DNA of 64,000 nt from assembly GCA_934486895.1 (NCBI GenBank), contig CAKSQZ010000006.1, positions 10,934 through 74,933 on the forward strand. The letters run 5' to 3'. Made by a program: the position numbers and the translations under genes. The notes under the pieces were generated by a model. That model did no database searches. It was not told the origin of the DNA and saw only the letters and a list, made by a program, of their open reading frames with translations. The stretch comes from an uncultured Eubacteriales bacterium. Lineage in GTDB: Bacteria > Bacillota > Clostridia > Oscillospirales > Acutalibacteraceae. Of this stretch, positions 1-8,079 are shown piece after piece (the stretch's first letter is position 1; each line of letters begins with the position of its first letter).

Positions 1-426
1 CTCGATTGTAGCGCGAACTACGTTGCACGGATTGTTTGAACGAAGCGCCTTTGTACGGATATCCTTGATACCTACTGTCTCTATGACAGCACGGGCAGGA
101 CCGCCGGCGATAACACCGGTACCGGGAGCTGCGGGCTTCATAAGAACTCTGCCTGCGCCGAAAGCACCGATTACCTCGTGCGGAATTGTTGTTCCTTTGA
201 GCGATACTTTTACGAGATTTTTCTTTGCGTCCTCACAGCCCTTGCGGATAGCCTCGGAAAATTCGCTTGCCTTACCGATACCGAAGCCTACTGTTCCGTT
301 GCCGTCACCGACGACTACGAGTGCAGCAAGTTTCATAATGCGGCCGCCCTTAACGGTTTTGGAAACACGCTTTACGGCAACTACTCTTTCCTGCAAATCC
401 ATTGTTGATGCGTCAATATTAGCCAA
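1..426 (-). CDS. rpsE: 30S ribosomal protein S5, 3' end outside window
   Basis: Small-subunit protein S5, which lies near the mRNA entry side of the 30S subunit and affects decoding accuracy. About 142 residues are readable: the N-terminal double-stranded-RNA-binding fold with the glycine-rich loop VVGDGNGTVGFGIGKA, then the start of the C-terminal domain (GVIAGGPARAVIE). The gene runs off the left edge, so its stop is not seen. I chose the TTG at 426 because GGAGG sits 7 nt ahead of it, while the in-frame ATG at 402 has no ribosome binding site. It is the last visible gene of the S10-spc string, 17 nt after rplR. Confidence 0.95.
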   Translation of the reverse strand, partial: MANIDASTMDLQERVVAVKRVSKTVKGGRIMKLAALVVVGDGNGTVGFGIGKASEFSEAIRKGCEDAKKNLVKVSLKGTTIPHEVIGAFGAGRVLMKPAAPGTGVIAGGPARAVIETVGIKDIRTKALRSNNPCNVVRATIE

Positions 427-443
427 AGCTTTCTCCTCCTTTA

Positions 444-803
444 TCAGAACTTGAGGCCGCCCTCGCGAGCGCCTTCGGCCAGTTCCTTGACACGGCCGTG
501 ATAGATATTTCCTCCGCGGTCGAATACGACCTCGGTTATGCCCTTCTCTGCTGCTCTTTCAGCGATCATAGCGCCGACTTTTTTAGCAGCTTCTTTGTTT
601 CCGCCGTTGCCGGTGAATGCCGGCTCGACTGTCGATGCCGCAACGAGTGTTACGCCCTTTACATCATCGATTATCTGCGCATAGATATTAGCGTTGGAGC
701 GGAAAACATTAAGGCGGGGACGCTCTGCGGTGCCGCTGAGCTTAGCACGAACGCGCTTATGTCTCTTAATACGAGCCTTATTGCTATCAGGTTTTGATAC
801 CAT
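444..803 (-). CDS. rplR: 50S ribosomal protein L18
   Basis: L18 binds 5S rRNA and, with L5, anchors it in the central protuberance of the 50S subunit. The 119-residue protein has the usual basic N-terminus (residues 7-24, rich in Lys and Arg) and the typical end EGAREGGLKF, at normal family length. The ATG at 803 follows GGAGTG at 8 nt. It lies between rplF (18 nt) and rpsE (17 nt) in the spc part of the operon. Confidence 0.97.
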   Translation of the reverse strand: MVSKPDSNKARIKRHKRVRAKLSGTAERPRLNVFRSNANIYAQIIDDVKGVTLVAASTVEPAFTGNGGNKEAAKKVGAMIAERAAEKGITEVVFDRGGNIYHGRVKELAEGAREGGLKF

Positions 804-821
804 TTGTTATTCACTCCTTCT

Positions 822-1370
822 TTATTTCTTAGCGCCTTTGGCGGCTTTACCTTCTTTACGGCGGATATGCTCGTCAACATACTTGATACCCTTGCCCTTA
901 TAAGGCTCCGGCGGACGCTTCTCGCGAACTTCTGCCGCAAACTGACCGACCTTCTGCTTATCCGGACCGCTGATGACGATTGCGTTCGGGTTCGGAACAT
1001 CGATCGTGATACCGTCTATCTCATCGACTTTGACCTGATGAGAATAACCAAGGTTCATAACGAGTGTTTTGCCCTGCTTTGCAACACGATAGCCGACACC
1101 GTTTACCTCGAGCTCTTTCTTGAAGCCTTCGGTTACGCCTGTGACCATGTTTGCAACGAGCGCACGTGTAAGACCGTGAAGCGCACGATTCTCTTTATCG
1201 TCGTTCGGACGGGTGAACAAAATTTCGTTGCCCTCGATAGTAACGGTTATGTTAGGATGCACTTTCTGAGCAAGGGTGCCTTTCGGACCCTTAACGGTAA
1301 GAGTAGCGCCATCCTGCTTGACCTCTACGCCTGCCGGAATAGTTACAGGCTTTTTGCCTATTCGTGACAT
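822..1370 (-). CDS. rplF: 50S ribosomal protein L6
   Basis: L6 contacts 23S rRNA near the factor-binding site at the base of the L7/L12 stalk. The 182-residue protein opens with the family start MSRIGKKPVTIPAGVEV and has two repeated alpha/beta domains; the second carries the RPPEPYKGKGIKY signature near residues 152-164. It ends in a short Lys/Ala-rich tail. It sits 12 nt after rpsH and 18 nt before rplR, in the normal spc order. Confidence 0.97.
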   Translation of the reverse strand: MSRIGKKPVTIPAGVEVKQDGATLTVKGPKGTLAQKVHPNITVTIEGNEILFTRPNDDKENRALHGLTRALVANMVTGVTEGFKKELEVNGVGYRVAKQGKTLVMNLGYSHQVKVDEIDGITIDVPNPNAIVISGPDKQKVGQFAAEVREKRPPEPYKGKGIKYVDEHIRRKEGKAAKGAKK

Positions 1371-1382
1371 TACGCTACCTCC

Positions 1383-1781
1383 TTACCATACGAAGGCGAG
1401 TACTTCGCCGCCGATGTTATTTTTTCTGGCCTGTCTGTCGGTAAGGATACCCTTGGATGTCGAAAGGATCGCTGTTCCGAGTCCTCTCATTACCTGGGGC
1501 ATATCCTCAACATTCGTATATATACGCAGACCGGGCTTTGATACTCTCTTGAGTCCCTGCAGAACTCTGGACTTGTTCTCACCGTATTTCAGCTGAATAC
1601 GGATGATGCCCTGCTTACCGTCATCGATAACGGTGAAGCTTTTAACATATCCCTCGTCAACAAGAATCTGAGCGATCGATTTTTTCATGTTGGACGCGGG
1701 GATATCAACCGAATCATGTTTTGCCGAGTTTGCGTTTCTGATTCTAGTGAGCATATCGGCGATTGTATCGGTTACCTGCAT
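1383..1781 (-). CDS. rpsH: 30S ribosomal protein S8
   Basis: S8 is a primary 16S rRNA-binding protein that nucleates assembly of the central domain; in E. coli the homologue also represses the spc operon. The 132-residue protein starts DTIADMLTRIRNA and ends with GGEVLAFVW, including the STSKGILTDRQAR signature. The length is normal. An AAAGGAGG ribosome binding site precedes the ATG at 1781. No S8-like operator is obvious ahead of rplE here, though I could not fold the RNA. Confidence 0.97.
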   Translation of the reverse strand: MQVTDTIADMLTRIRNANSAKHDSVDIPASNMKKSIAQILVDEGYVKSFTVIDDGKQGIIRIQLKYGENKSRVLQGLKRVSKPGLRIYTNVEDMPQVMRGLGTAILSTSKGILTDRQARKNNIGGEVLAFVW

Positions 1782-1810
1782 GTCGTAAACCTCCTTTTCA
1801 GTTTGCCGCT

Positions 1811-1996
1811 TTACCAGCTTGCCTTTTTAACGCCCGGGATCTCACCCTTATAAGCGAGTTCACGGAAGCAGATACGGCAAATACCGTATTTGCGAAGGTA
1901 AGCGTGCGGTCTGCCGCAGATCTTGCATCTGTTGTAAGCTCTTGTTGAAAACTTAGCAGGTCTCTGCTGCTTATTTTTCATTGATGTCTTAGCCAA
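1811..1996 (-). CDS. rpsN: 30S ribosomal protein S14, zinc-binding type
   Basis: S14 helps build the 30S head. This is the short 61-residue zinc-binding form: two CxxC pairs (CKIC and CRIC, residues 24-43) would hold one zinc ion. It starts MAKTSMKNKQQRPAKF and ends PGVKKASW, as expected for the family. It lies between rplE (12 nt) and rpsH (29 nt). No second, zinc-free S14 copy is present in this window. Confidence 0.97.
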   Translation of the reverse strand: MAKTSMKNKQQRPAKFSTRAYNRCKICGRPHAYLRKYGICRICFRELAYKGEIPGVKKASW

Positions 1997-2008
1997 CTTT
2001 ACTCCTCC

Positions 2009-2548
2009 TTACTTCGCGAACGGAGCGCCCATAAGAGTCAGCAGCTCTTTGGCCTCTTCGTCTGTCTTTGCAGTGGTGATGAATGTAATATCCATACCGC
2101 GGACTTTATCGATCTTATCATACTCGATCTCAGGGAAAATCAGCTGCTCTTTAACGCCCATGCTGTAATTGCCGCGGCCGTCAAATGAGTTCGGGTTGAT
2201 ACCTCTGAAGTCACGCACACGCGGAAGTGCGATCGAGAAAAGTCTGTCGATGAATTCATACATTCTGTTGCCTCTGAGCGTTACTTTAACGCCGATCGGC
2301 ATTCCTTCACGAAGTTTGAAGTTAGCAACCGATTTCTTTGCGTTGCAGATCACAGGCTGCTGGCCGGTGATTGTTGCAAGATCGGTCTTGATGGAGTCAA
2401 CGACTTTGGAATTGTCTTTAGCTTCGCCGCAGCCGACATTGATGACGACTTTGTCGAACTTCGGGATCTGCATGACGCTCTTGTAGCCGAACTTCTTCAT
2501 AAGAGCCGGTGCTACTTCATTTACATAAGTGTCCTTAAATCTTGGCAT
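2009..2548 (-). CDS. rplE: 50S ribosomal protein L5
   Basis: L5 binds 5S rRNA and contacts the P-site tRNA elbow. The protein is 179 residues when started at the second of two nearby ATGs (2548). The strong GGGGGAGG site is 8 nt from this ATG but only 2 nt from the first (2554), so the second is preferred. Visible family features are the IPKFDKVVINVG segment, KKSVANFKLREGMPIG, and the DFRGINPNSFDGRGNYSMG region. It is 18 nt after rplX. Confidence 0.96.
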   Translation of the reverse strand: MPRFKDTYVNEVAPALMKKFGYKSVMQIPKFDKVVINVGCGEAKDNSKVVDSIKTDLATITGQQPVICNAKKSVANFKLREGMPIGVKVTLRGNRMYEFIDRLFSIALPRVRDFRGINPNSFDGRGNYSMGVKEQLIFPEIEYDKIDKVRGMDITFITTAKTDEEAKELLTLMGAPFAK

Positions 2549-2566
2549 TGTCATGACCTCCCCCTA

Positions 2567-2887
2567 TTAAAGCTTGCCGCCGCATTTTGCGCAAACGCGG
2601 GACTTGCTGCCGTCTTTCTCAAACTTATGAGCGACTCTTGTCGGCTTCTTGCATTTGGGGCAAACGGGCATTACTTTGCAAGCGTAGAGCGCGCCTTCTG
2701 CCTTAACGATACCCGAGGGGTCGCCTGCTTTGCGCGGCTTTACATGCTTTGTTACCATATTTCTCTTTTCGACGATGACCTTACCCTCTTTCGGGCTTAC
2801 AGCCATGACCTTACCGGTCTTGCCTTTGTCCTTACCTGAGATGATCATTACTTCGTCGCCAGTTTTAACATGAATTTTGTTACTCAT
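2567..2887 (-). CDS. rplX: 50S ribosomal protein L24
   Basis: L24 is an early 50S assembly initiator that sits near the polypeptide exit tunnel. The 106-residue protein has an N-terminal KOW motif (GDEVMIISGKDKGKTGKV) and a C-terminal pair of CxxC motifs (CPKC and CAKC) that could bind zinc. I start it at the ATG at 2887, preceded by GGAGG (10 nt); a longer open frame upstream only overlaps the end of rplN. It lies 13 nt after rplN and 18 nt before rplE. Confidence 0.96.
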   Translation of the reverse strand: MSNKIHVKTGDEVMIISGKDKGKTGKVMAVSPKEGKVIVEKRNMVTKHVKPRKAGDPSGIVKAEGALYACKVMPVCPKCKKPTRVAHKFEKDGSKSRVCAKCGGKL

Positions 2888-2900
2888 TTCCGGTACCTCC

Positions 2901-3269
2901 TTAAAGTACTTCCGGAGCGAGTGACAGAATTCTGGTGTAATCCTTGTCACGGAGCTCTCTGGCAACCGGTCCGAAGATACGGGTGCCTCTCGGTGTTTTA
3001 TCGTCGCGGATCAGTACCGCAGCGTTTTCATCAAATCGGATATAGGTTCCGTCTTCGCGGCGAAGCCCCTTGACCGAACGAACGACGACTGCCTTAACTA
3101 CATCGCCCTTCTTGACTGTACCGCCGGGCGCAGCCTTCTTGACCGAAGCAACTACGACATCGCCGATATTCGCATACCTTCTGCCGGAGCCGCCCAATAC
3201 GCGGATGCACATGATTTCCTTTGCACCGGTATTGTCAGCAACCTTAAGGTAACTCTGTTGTTGTATCAC
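2901..3269 (-). CDS. rplN: 50S ribosomal protein L14, GTG start
   Basis: L14 is a core 50S protein at the subunit interface, forming bridges with 16S rRNA. The 122-residue length is exactly the family norm if translation starts at the GTG at 3269 (reading IQQQSYLKVADNTGAKE). AGGAGG lies 8 nt ahead of that GTG. The open frame extends upstream, but no better site is there. It lies 14 nt after rpsQ and 13 nt before rplX. Confidence 0.97.
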   Translation of the reverse strand: MIQQQSYLKVADNTGAKEIMCIRVLGGSGRRYANIGDVVVASVKKAAPGGTVKKGDVVKAVVVRSVKGLRREDGTYIRFDENAAVLIRDDKTPRGTRIFGPVARELRDKDYTRILSLAPEVL

Positions 3270-3283
3270 AGTGGCTTCCTCCT

Positions 3284-3541
3284 TTATTTTGCCTTCTCGA
3301 TGATCTCGACCAGGCGCCATCTTTTGTCCTTAGAAAGCGGTCTGGTTTCCATGATCGAAACTCTGTCGCCGGTGCCTGCGGTGTTGTTCTCGTCATGCAC
3401 CTTGAGCTTAACCGTCTTCTTTACGATCTTGTTGTAAAGCGGATGCTTTACATTATCTTTAATTGCAACAACGATCGTTTTGTCCATCTTATCGCTGACA
3501 ACAACGCCCGTTCTTGTTTTTCTGAGATTTCTTTCGCTCAT
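3284..3541 (-). CDS. rpsQ: 30S ribosomal protein S17
   Basis: S17 is a primary 16S rRNA-binding protein of the OB-fold type, needed early in 30S assembly. The 85-residue protein reads RKTRTGVVVSDKMDKTIVVA near its start and contains the signature GDRVSIMETRPLSKDKRW. The length is normal. It lies between rpmC (14 nt) and rplN (14 nt). Confidence 0.97.
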   Translation of the reverse strand: MSERNLRKTRTGVVVSDKMDKTIVVAIKDNVKHPLYNKIVKKTVKLKVHDENNTAGTGDRVSIMETRPLSKDKRWRLVEIIEKAK

Positions 3542-3555
3542 TTCAAATACCTCCG

Positions 3556-3762
3556 TTAAGCGTTCTCGCCGTCTTCAAGGCTTTTCGCTGTCAGAACAGT
3601 GTTTACACGAGCGATGTCCTTCTTAACCGCCTTGATGCGCATGGGATTTTCAAGCTGATTGATGGCGTTCTGGAAGCGAAGGTTGAAAAGTTCTTTTTTA
3701 AGCTCAACAAGCTTTTCGTTGAGTTCGGTAACAGAAAGTTCTCTGATTTCACTTGCTTTCAT
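3556..3762 (-). CDS. rpmC: 50S ribosomal protein L29
   Basis: L29 is a small two-helix protein at the tunnel exit, beside the docking site for trigger factor and SRP. The 68-residue protein starts MKASEIRELSVTELNEKL and carries the LRFQNAINQLENPMRIK signature. Its ATG shares one base with the TAA stop of rplP (TAATG at 3760-3764), a layout that suggests translational coupling. rpsQ follows after 14 nt. Confidence 0.97.
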   Translation of the reverse strand: MKASEIRELSVTELNEKLVELKKELFNLRFQNAINQLENPMRIKAVKKDIARVNTVLTAKSLEDGENA

Positions 3763-4187
3763 TATTGCTCACCATCCTGTTCTTCTCTGGTAACAAACTT
3801 ACATTTGATCGGGAGCTTGTGCATTGCAAGACGCATAGCTTCTCTTGCAAGTTCTTCGCTTACGCCGCCGATTTCAAACATAACTCTGCCCGGCTTAACT
3901 ACTGCCACCCAATATTCGGGCGAGCCCTTACCGGAACCCATTCGGGTTTCTGCGGGCTTTTCGGTTATCGGCTTATCAGGGAAGATCTTGATCCAAACCT
4001 GACCGCCACGCTTGATGTAACGGGTCATAGCGATACGGGCAGCTTCGATCTGGTTGGAAGTGATCCAAGCCGGCTCGAGAGCCTGCAGGCCGTATTCGCC
4101 GTGGGAAACCTTATTACCTCTGAGTGCTTTGCCCTTAAGACGGCCTCTCTGCACTCTGCGGTATTTAACACGTTTAGGCATTAACAT
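3762..4187 (-). CDS. rplP: 50S ribosomal protein L16
   Basis: L16 supports the A-site side of the peptidyl-transferase region. The 141-residue protein starts MLMPKRVKYRRVQRGRLKG and has the signature IRIAMTRY-like segment ARIAMTRYIKRGGQVW plus MGSGKGSPEYWVAVV. I chose the ATG at 4187, 8 nt after GGAGG. It overlaps the end of rpsC by 14 nt and touches rpmC with TAATG, so three genes are physically interlocked. Confidence 0.97.
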   Translation of the reverse strand: MLMPKRVKYRRVQRGRLKGKALRGNKVSHGEYGLQALEPAWITSNQIEAARIAMTRYIKRGGQVWIKIFPDKPITEKPAETRMGSGKGSPEYWVAVVKPGRVMFEIGGVSEELAREAMRLAMHKLPIKCKFVTREEQDGEQ

Positions 4188-4863
4188 TGCGTCTTCCTCC
4201 TTCTCTGCGTCTGGGTGAGGAAACCTTCTTTGCGCTCTTGAGCACTTCGCCGGTGTAGATCCAGATCTTAACGCCGATCTTACCGTAGGTTGTGTTTGCC
4301 TCTGCAAAGCCGTAGTCAATGTCGGCTCTGATTGTCTGAAGCGGGATTGTACCCTCATGATAATGCTCCGAACGCGCGATCTCTGCACCGCCGAGACGGC
4401 CGGAGACCTGAGCTTTGATACCCTTTGCGCCGAGCTTCATCGTTCTGCCGATCGCCTGTTTGACAGCGCGGCGGAAGGAGATACGCTTCTCAAGCTGAGT
4501 TGCAATGTTCTCTGCAACGAGCTGAGCATTGAGATCGGGCTTTTTGACCTCAACAATATTGATTACTACCGGTTTGCCGAGGAACTTCTGGCACTCGACC
4601 TTGAGCTTTTCGATTTCCGAACCGCTCTTACCGATAACGATACCCGGTTTTGCGCAGGAGATAAAGATTCTTACTCTTGCAGCGTCACGCTCGATATCGA
4701 TCGCAGCGATGCCGGCACCGTAAAGCTTTTTCTTAAGCATTTTGCGGAGCTTATAGTCCTCAACGAGGGTGTCGCCGAACTTATCGTCTCTGACGAACCA
4801 ACGACTGCTCCAATTCTTGATAACACCGACACGCAAACCGTGCGGATTAACTTTCTGGCCCAT
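4174..4863 (-). CDS. rpsC: 30S ribosomal protein S3
   Basis: S3 lies at the mRNA entry tunnel of the 30S head. The 229-residue protein begins MGQKVNPHGLRVGVIKNW, has a KH domain with the loop GIVIGKSGSEIEK (about residues 75-87), and the C-terminal signature RLGGAEIARSEHY. It ends in an Arg-rich tail (residues 217-229). It overlaps rplP by 14 nt and follows rplV by 17 nt. Confidence 0.97.
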   Translation of the reverse strand: MGQKVNPHGLRVGVIKNWSSRWFVRDDKFGDTLVEDYKLRKMLKKKLYGAGIAAIDIERDAARVRIFISCAKPGIVIGKSGSEIEKLKVECQKFLGKPVVINIVEVKKPDLNAQLVAENIATQLEKRISFRRAVKQAIGRTMKLGAKGIKAQVSGRLGGAEIARSEHYHEGTIPLQTIRADIDYGFAEANTTYGKIGVKIWIYTGEVLKSAKKVSSPRRREGGRRNVNA

Positions 4864-4880
4864 GTGTTTACCTCCTTACC

Positions 4881-5219
4881 TTAATCTTCTTTTTCCTTGA
4901 GCACAAGGGTTACATGAGATGTTCTCTTCAAGATCCTGAATCCTCTGCCGTGTGCGCTCGGGCGCATTCTCTTGAGGATCGGACCGGGAGTAGCGTAGCA
5001 CTCTGCAACATAGAGGCTGCTAACATCCATCTGATGATTGTTCTCAGCATTAGCCATTGCTGACTTTAAGAGCTTTACAAGGCTCTCGCTAGCGGCCTTA
5101 GGCGTATGGCGGAGAATAGCCATTGCTTTGTCCGCCGGCTGATTACGGATAAGATCGAGAACGATCTTTACCTTTCTCGGGGAAATACGGGCGTGTTTAA
5201 GTGTTGCCCTTGCTTCCAT
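4881..5219 (-). CDS. rplV: 50S ribosomal protein L22
   Basis: L22 has a globular part at the tunnel exit and a beta-hairpin lining the tunnel; its loop is a known site of macrolide effects. The 112-residue protein starts MEARATLKHARISPRKVK and contains the loop region RMRPSAHGRGFRILKRTSH. The length is normal. It is 21 nt after rpsS and 17 nt before rpsC. Confidence 0.97.
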   Translation of the reverse strand: MEARATLKHARISPRKVKIVLDLIRNQPADKAMAILRHTPKAASESLVKLLKSAMANAENNHQMDVSSLYVAECYATPGPILKRMRPSAHGRGFRILKRTSHVTLVLKEKED

Positions 5220-5240
5220 AATTACCTCTCCTTTCGGCCG

Positions 5241-5522
5241 TTATTTACCTGAATTTGTTGTCTTGGAACCGGCGTGGCCCCTGTATGTTCTTGTGGGAGC
5301 AAACTCGCCGAGTTTGTGACCGACCATATCCTCAGTCACATATACCGGAACATGCTTGCGTCCGTCATGCACTGCGAAAGTGTGACCGACGAAATCCGGG
5401 AATATAGTTGACGAACGGCTCCATGTTTTGAGGATCCGTTTTTCGCCCGCTTCGTTCATTTCCTTTACTCTTTTAAGAAGAACCGGCTGGACGTAGGGAC
5501 CTTTTTTCAAACTTCTACTCAT
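5241..5522 (-). CDS. rpsS: 30S ribosomal protein S19
   Basis: S19 sits in the 30S head and contacts the A-site finger of the large subunit. The 93-residue protein starts MSRSLKKGPYV and has the family motif SRSSTIFPDFVGHTFAVHDG followed by GHKLGEFAPTRTYRGH. The length is normal. It lies 23 nt after rplB. Confidence 0.97.
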   Translation of the reverse strand: MSRSLKKGPYVQPVLLKRVKEMNEAGEKRILKTWSRSSTIFPDFVGHTFAVHDGRKHVPVYVTEDMVGHKLGEFAPTRTYRGHAGSKTTNSGK

Positions 5523-5545
5523 TATAAATAGCTCCTTTCATCCGA

Positions 5546-6379
5546 TTACTTCGCATTGCGGCGTTTCACGATAAACTTATCGGAAGCCTTATGCTTGTTG
5601 CGGGTCTTGTAACCGAGAGCAGGCTTGCCCCACGGAGTAACAGGTCCGGGACGGCCGACAGGTGATTTACCTTCACCGCCGCCGTGCGGGTGATCGCACG
5701 GGTTCATGACCGAACCGCGAACGGTCGGACGCCAGCCCATGTGACGCTTACGGCCTGCTTTACCGATGTTGACATTTTCATGCTCGATGTTGCCGACCTG
5801 ACCGATGCTTGCCATGCAGCCGTCCGGAACATATCTGAGCTCGCCTGACGGAAGTCTCAGAAGAGCCATACCGTTTTCTTTAGCCATGAGCTGTGCCTGA
5901 ATGCCTGCGGATCTTGCAAGCTGGCCGCCCTTACCGGGCATAAGCTCGATGTTATGAATGAAAGTACCGACCGGAATGTTTGTGAGCGGAAGTGCGTTGC
6001 CGGGAACGATATCTGCGTTCGGGCCGTTGAGCACTGTTGCGCCTACTTTCAGACCGACAGGAGCAAGAATGTAGCTCTTGACGCCGTCCTGATATTCGAT
6101 CAGAGCGATGTGAGAAGAACGGTTCGGATCATACTCGATAGTTTTAACAACTGCGGGTACATCGAACTTGTTTCTCTTGAAATCGATGATTCTGTACTTT
6201 CTGCGGTTAGCGCCGCCGCGATGACGGACAGTGATTCTGCCGTTAGCGTTGCGGCCGCTGTTTGCTTTCAAAGGTGCGAGGAGGCTACGCTCGGGAGCAA
6301 CCTTTGAAAGAGTTGAATAGTCAATAACCGTCATGCCGCGTCTAGCCGGCGTTGTCGGTTTATAACGCTTTACTGCCAT
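5546..6379 (-). CDS. rplB: 50S ribosomal protein L2
   Basis: L2 is one of the most conserved ribosomal proteins, needed for subunit association and peptidyl-transferase assembly. The 277-residue protein starts MAVKRYKPTTPARRGMTV and carries the C-terminal signature NPCDHPHGGGEGKSPVGRPG that includes the conserved histidine. The length is normal. It follows rplW after a 68-nt gap holding only its own ribosome binding site, the largest gap in this operon apart from rpsJ-rplC. Confidence 0.97.
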   Translation of the reverse strand: MAVKRYKPTTPARRGMTVIDYSTLSKVAPERSLLAPLKANSGRNANGRITVRHRGGANRRKYRIIDFKRNKFDVPAVVKTIEYDPNRSSHIALIEYQDGVKSYILAPVGLKVGATVLNGPNADIVPGNALPLTNIPVGTFIHNIELMPGKGGQLARSAGIQAQLMAKENGMALLRLPSGELRYVPDGCMASIGQVGNIEHENVNIGKAGRKRHMGWRPTVRGSVMNPCDHPHGGGEGKSPVGRPGPVTPWGKPALGYKTRNKHKASDKFIVKRRNAK

Positions 6380-6447
6380 TTTTATTCACTCCTTGAAAAT
6401 TAGCTTTGCGGGGCTTTACCGCCCCATACTTCGCCTTAAAGGTTTGC

Positions 6448-6744
6448 TTAGAGCATACCGTCGAAGAATTCAATGGGTTTGGAATCGGCTTTGAGAGTTA
6501 CGATAGCCTTTTTCCAAGACTCGGTGTAGCCCTCATTTCTGCCGTAACGGCGGAGCTGACCTCTTACAGACACTGTGTTGACTTTCTCAACCTGTGTGCC
6601 GGGGAAAAGCTCTTCAACCGCTTTTTTGATCTCAATTTTGTTCGCGTCTGACGCTACTCTGAAAGTATATTTCTTATCTCTTGCTACTGTCATGCTTCTT
6701 TCGCTGATGACCGGTGCAATAACGATATCCTGAGCGAATTTCAT
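6448..6744 (-). CDS. rplW: 50S ribosomal protein L23
   Basis: L23 is at the tunnel exit and is the docking point for trigger factor and SRP. The 98-residue protein starts with APVISERSM near residue 10 and has NKIEIKKAVEELFPG (about residues 33-47), typical of bacterial L23. Its ATG shares one base with the stop of rplD (TAATG), suggesting coupling. Confidence 0.96.
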   Translation of the reverse strand: MKFAQDIVIAPVISERSMTVARDKKYTFRVASDANKIEIKKAVEELFPGTQVEKVNTVSVRGQLRRYGRNEGYTESWKKAIVTLKADSKPIEFFDGML

Positions 6745-7367
6745 TACGCGTACACCTCCTCGAGTTTCTCCGCCGCTGCTTTGGTGATCACCAGAGTGTC
6801 GGCGTTAACGATGTCGTAAGTGCTGATAGTGTTTGTCTGAGCAGATACGACGCCGGGGATGTTCTTGAAGCTTCTTACCGCATAGACATTGTTTTCATCG
6901 AGAACAACAAGCGACTTTTTGCCTGCGCCGATCACTTTGAGCATTGCGGCAGCGGTCTTAGTCTTGTATTCATCCATGCTGACAGCATCTACTACGATGA
7001 GGGCGTTGTTTGCAACCTTATCGGAAAGAGCGGACTTGATTGCAAGCTGCTTCTCTTTCTTGTTCATCGAAAGGCTGTAATCACGGGGCTTCGGCGCAAA
7101 TACGACACCACCGTGTGTCCACTGCGGAGCGCGGGTCGAACCCTGTCTTGCGTTACCTGTGCCCTTCTGGCGCCACGGCTTTTTACCGCCGCCCGAAACT
7201 TCGGATCTTGTGAGCGCGGACTGCGTACCCTGACGGCGATTCGCAAGGAATGTTACAACTGCCGCGTGCATAACCGATTTGTTGGGCTCGATACCGAACA
7301 CAGCGTCGCTGAGGACGATGTCCGACACCTTTTCGCCCGCCATATTTACAACTGCTACTTTAGGCAT
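6744..7367 (-). CDS. rplD: 50S ribosomal protein L4
   Basis: L4 lines the exit tunnel opposite L22; in E. coli it also autoregulates the S10 operon. The 207-residue protein contains the tunnel-loop signature KKPWRQKGTGNARQGSTRAP (about residues 62-81). The length is normal. It lies 18 nt after rplC and is joined to rplW by TAATG. Whether L4 controls the leader upstream of rpsJ here is unknown. Confidence 0.97.
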   Translation of the reverse strand: MPKVAVVNMAGEKVSDIVLSDAVFGIEPNKSVMHAAVVTFLANRRQGTQSALTRSEVSGGGKKPWRQKGTGNARQGSTRAPQWTHGGVVFAPKPRDYSLSMNKKEKQLAIKSALSDKVANNALIVVDAVSMDEYKTKTAAAMLKVIGAGKKSLVVLDENNVYAVRSFKNIPGVVSAQTNTISTYDIVNADTLVITKAAAEKLEEVYA

Positions 7368-7385
7368 AGTGTTTCTCTCCTTCCC

Positions 7386-8018
7386 TTACGCCTTGACCGA
7401 ATCGGAGATCATTACTACTCCGCCCTTCGGACCGGGGATCGCTCCCTTGATTGCGATAATATTGTTTTCAGCGTCCACCTTAACTACCGCAAGGTTCTGA
7501 ACGGTTACTCTTTCGCTGCCGAGGTGGCCTGCGAGCTTCTTGCCCTTGAATACTCTCGAAGGCGAGGAGCAAGCACCGAGCGAGCCTGCGTGTCTGTGTA
7601 CAGGACCTGTACCGTGAGACTCTTTAAGTCTGCCGAAGTTCCAGCGCTTGATAACGCCTGCTGTTCCTTTACCTTTGCTGGTGCCGACAACATCGATCTT
7701 GTCGCCCTCTGCAAAAGTGTCCGCCTTGATGATGTCGCCTACATTCAGTGCGGAGATATCGTCAAGTCTGAACTCGCGAAGGTACTTCTTAGGAGCGACA
7801 TCGCCCTTTGCGAAGTGGCCCTTCATCGGCTTGTTGACCTTGTTTGCTTTCAGATCGCCGAAACCGATCTGAACAGCCTCGTAGCCGTCGGTCTCGACAG
7901 TCTTCTTCTGCGATACAACGCAGGGACCTGCTTCAACGACCGTTACCGGTACTACATTTCCGTTTTCGTCAAAAAGCTGGGTCATGCCGAGCTTTTTTCC
8001 AATGATTGCTTTTTGCAT
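7386..8018 (-). CDS. rplC: 50S ribosomal protein L3
   Basis: L3 is an early assembly protein whose extension reaches the peptidyl-transferase centre. The 210-residue protein starts MQKAIIGKKLGMTQLFDENG and has the signature GRLKESHGTGPVHRHAGSLG (about residues 129-148). GGAGG precedes the ATG at 8018. The 61-nt gap to rpsJ contains a short hairpin with a GAAA loop (8043-8058). Confidence 0.97.
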   Translation of the reverse strand: MQKAIIGKKLGMTQLFDENGNVVPVTVVEAGPCVVSQKKTVETDGYEAVQIGFGDLKANKVNKPMKGHFAKGDVAPKKYLREFRLDDISALNVGDIIKADTFAEGDKIDVVGTSKGKGTAGVIKRWNFGRLKESHGTGPVHRHAGSLGACSSPSRVFKGKKLAGHLGSERVTVQNLAVVKVDAENNIIAIKGAIPGPKGGVVMISDSVKA

Positions 8019-8042
8019 TTGTTTTTCCTCCTTTGGTTATTG

Positions 8043-8058
8043 GTTGGTTTTCACCAAC
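8043..8058 (-). promoter_or_regulatory. Short GNRA-loop hairpin between rpsJ and rplC
   Basis: On the mRNA strand this reads GTTGGT, a GAAA loop, then ACCAAC: six perfect pairs closed by a GNRA tetraloop, about 25 nt ahead of rplC. It could be an RNA-processing or translation-control element, or simply a stable spacer. No poly-U follows, so it is not an intrinsic terminator. Confidence 0.4.
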
Positions 8059-8079
8059 ATGACCTTGGGTGTGTGTATC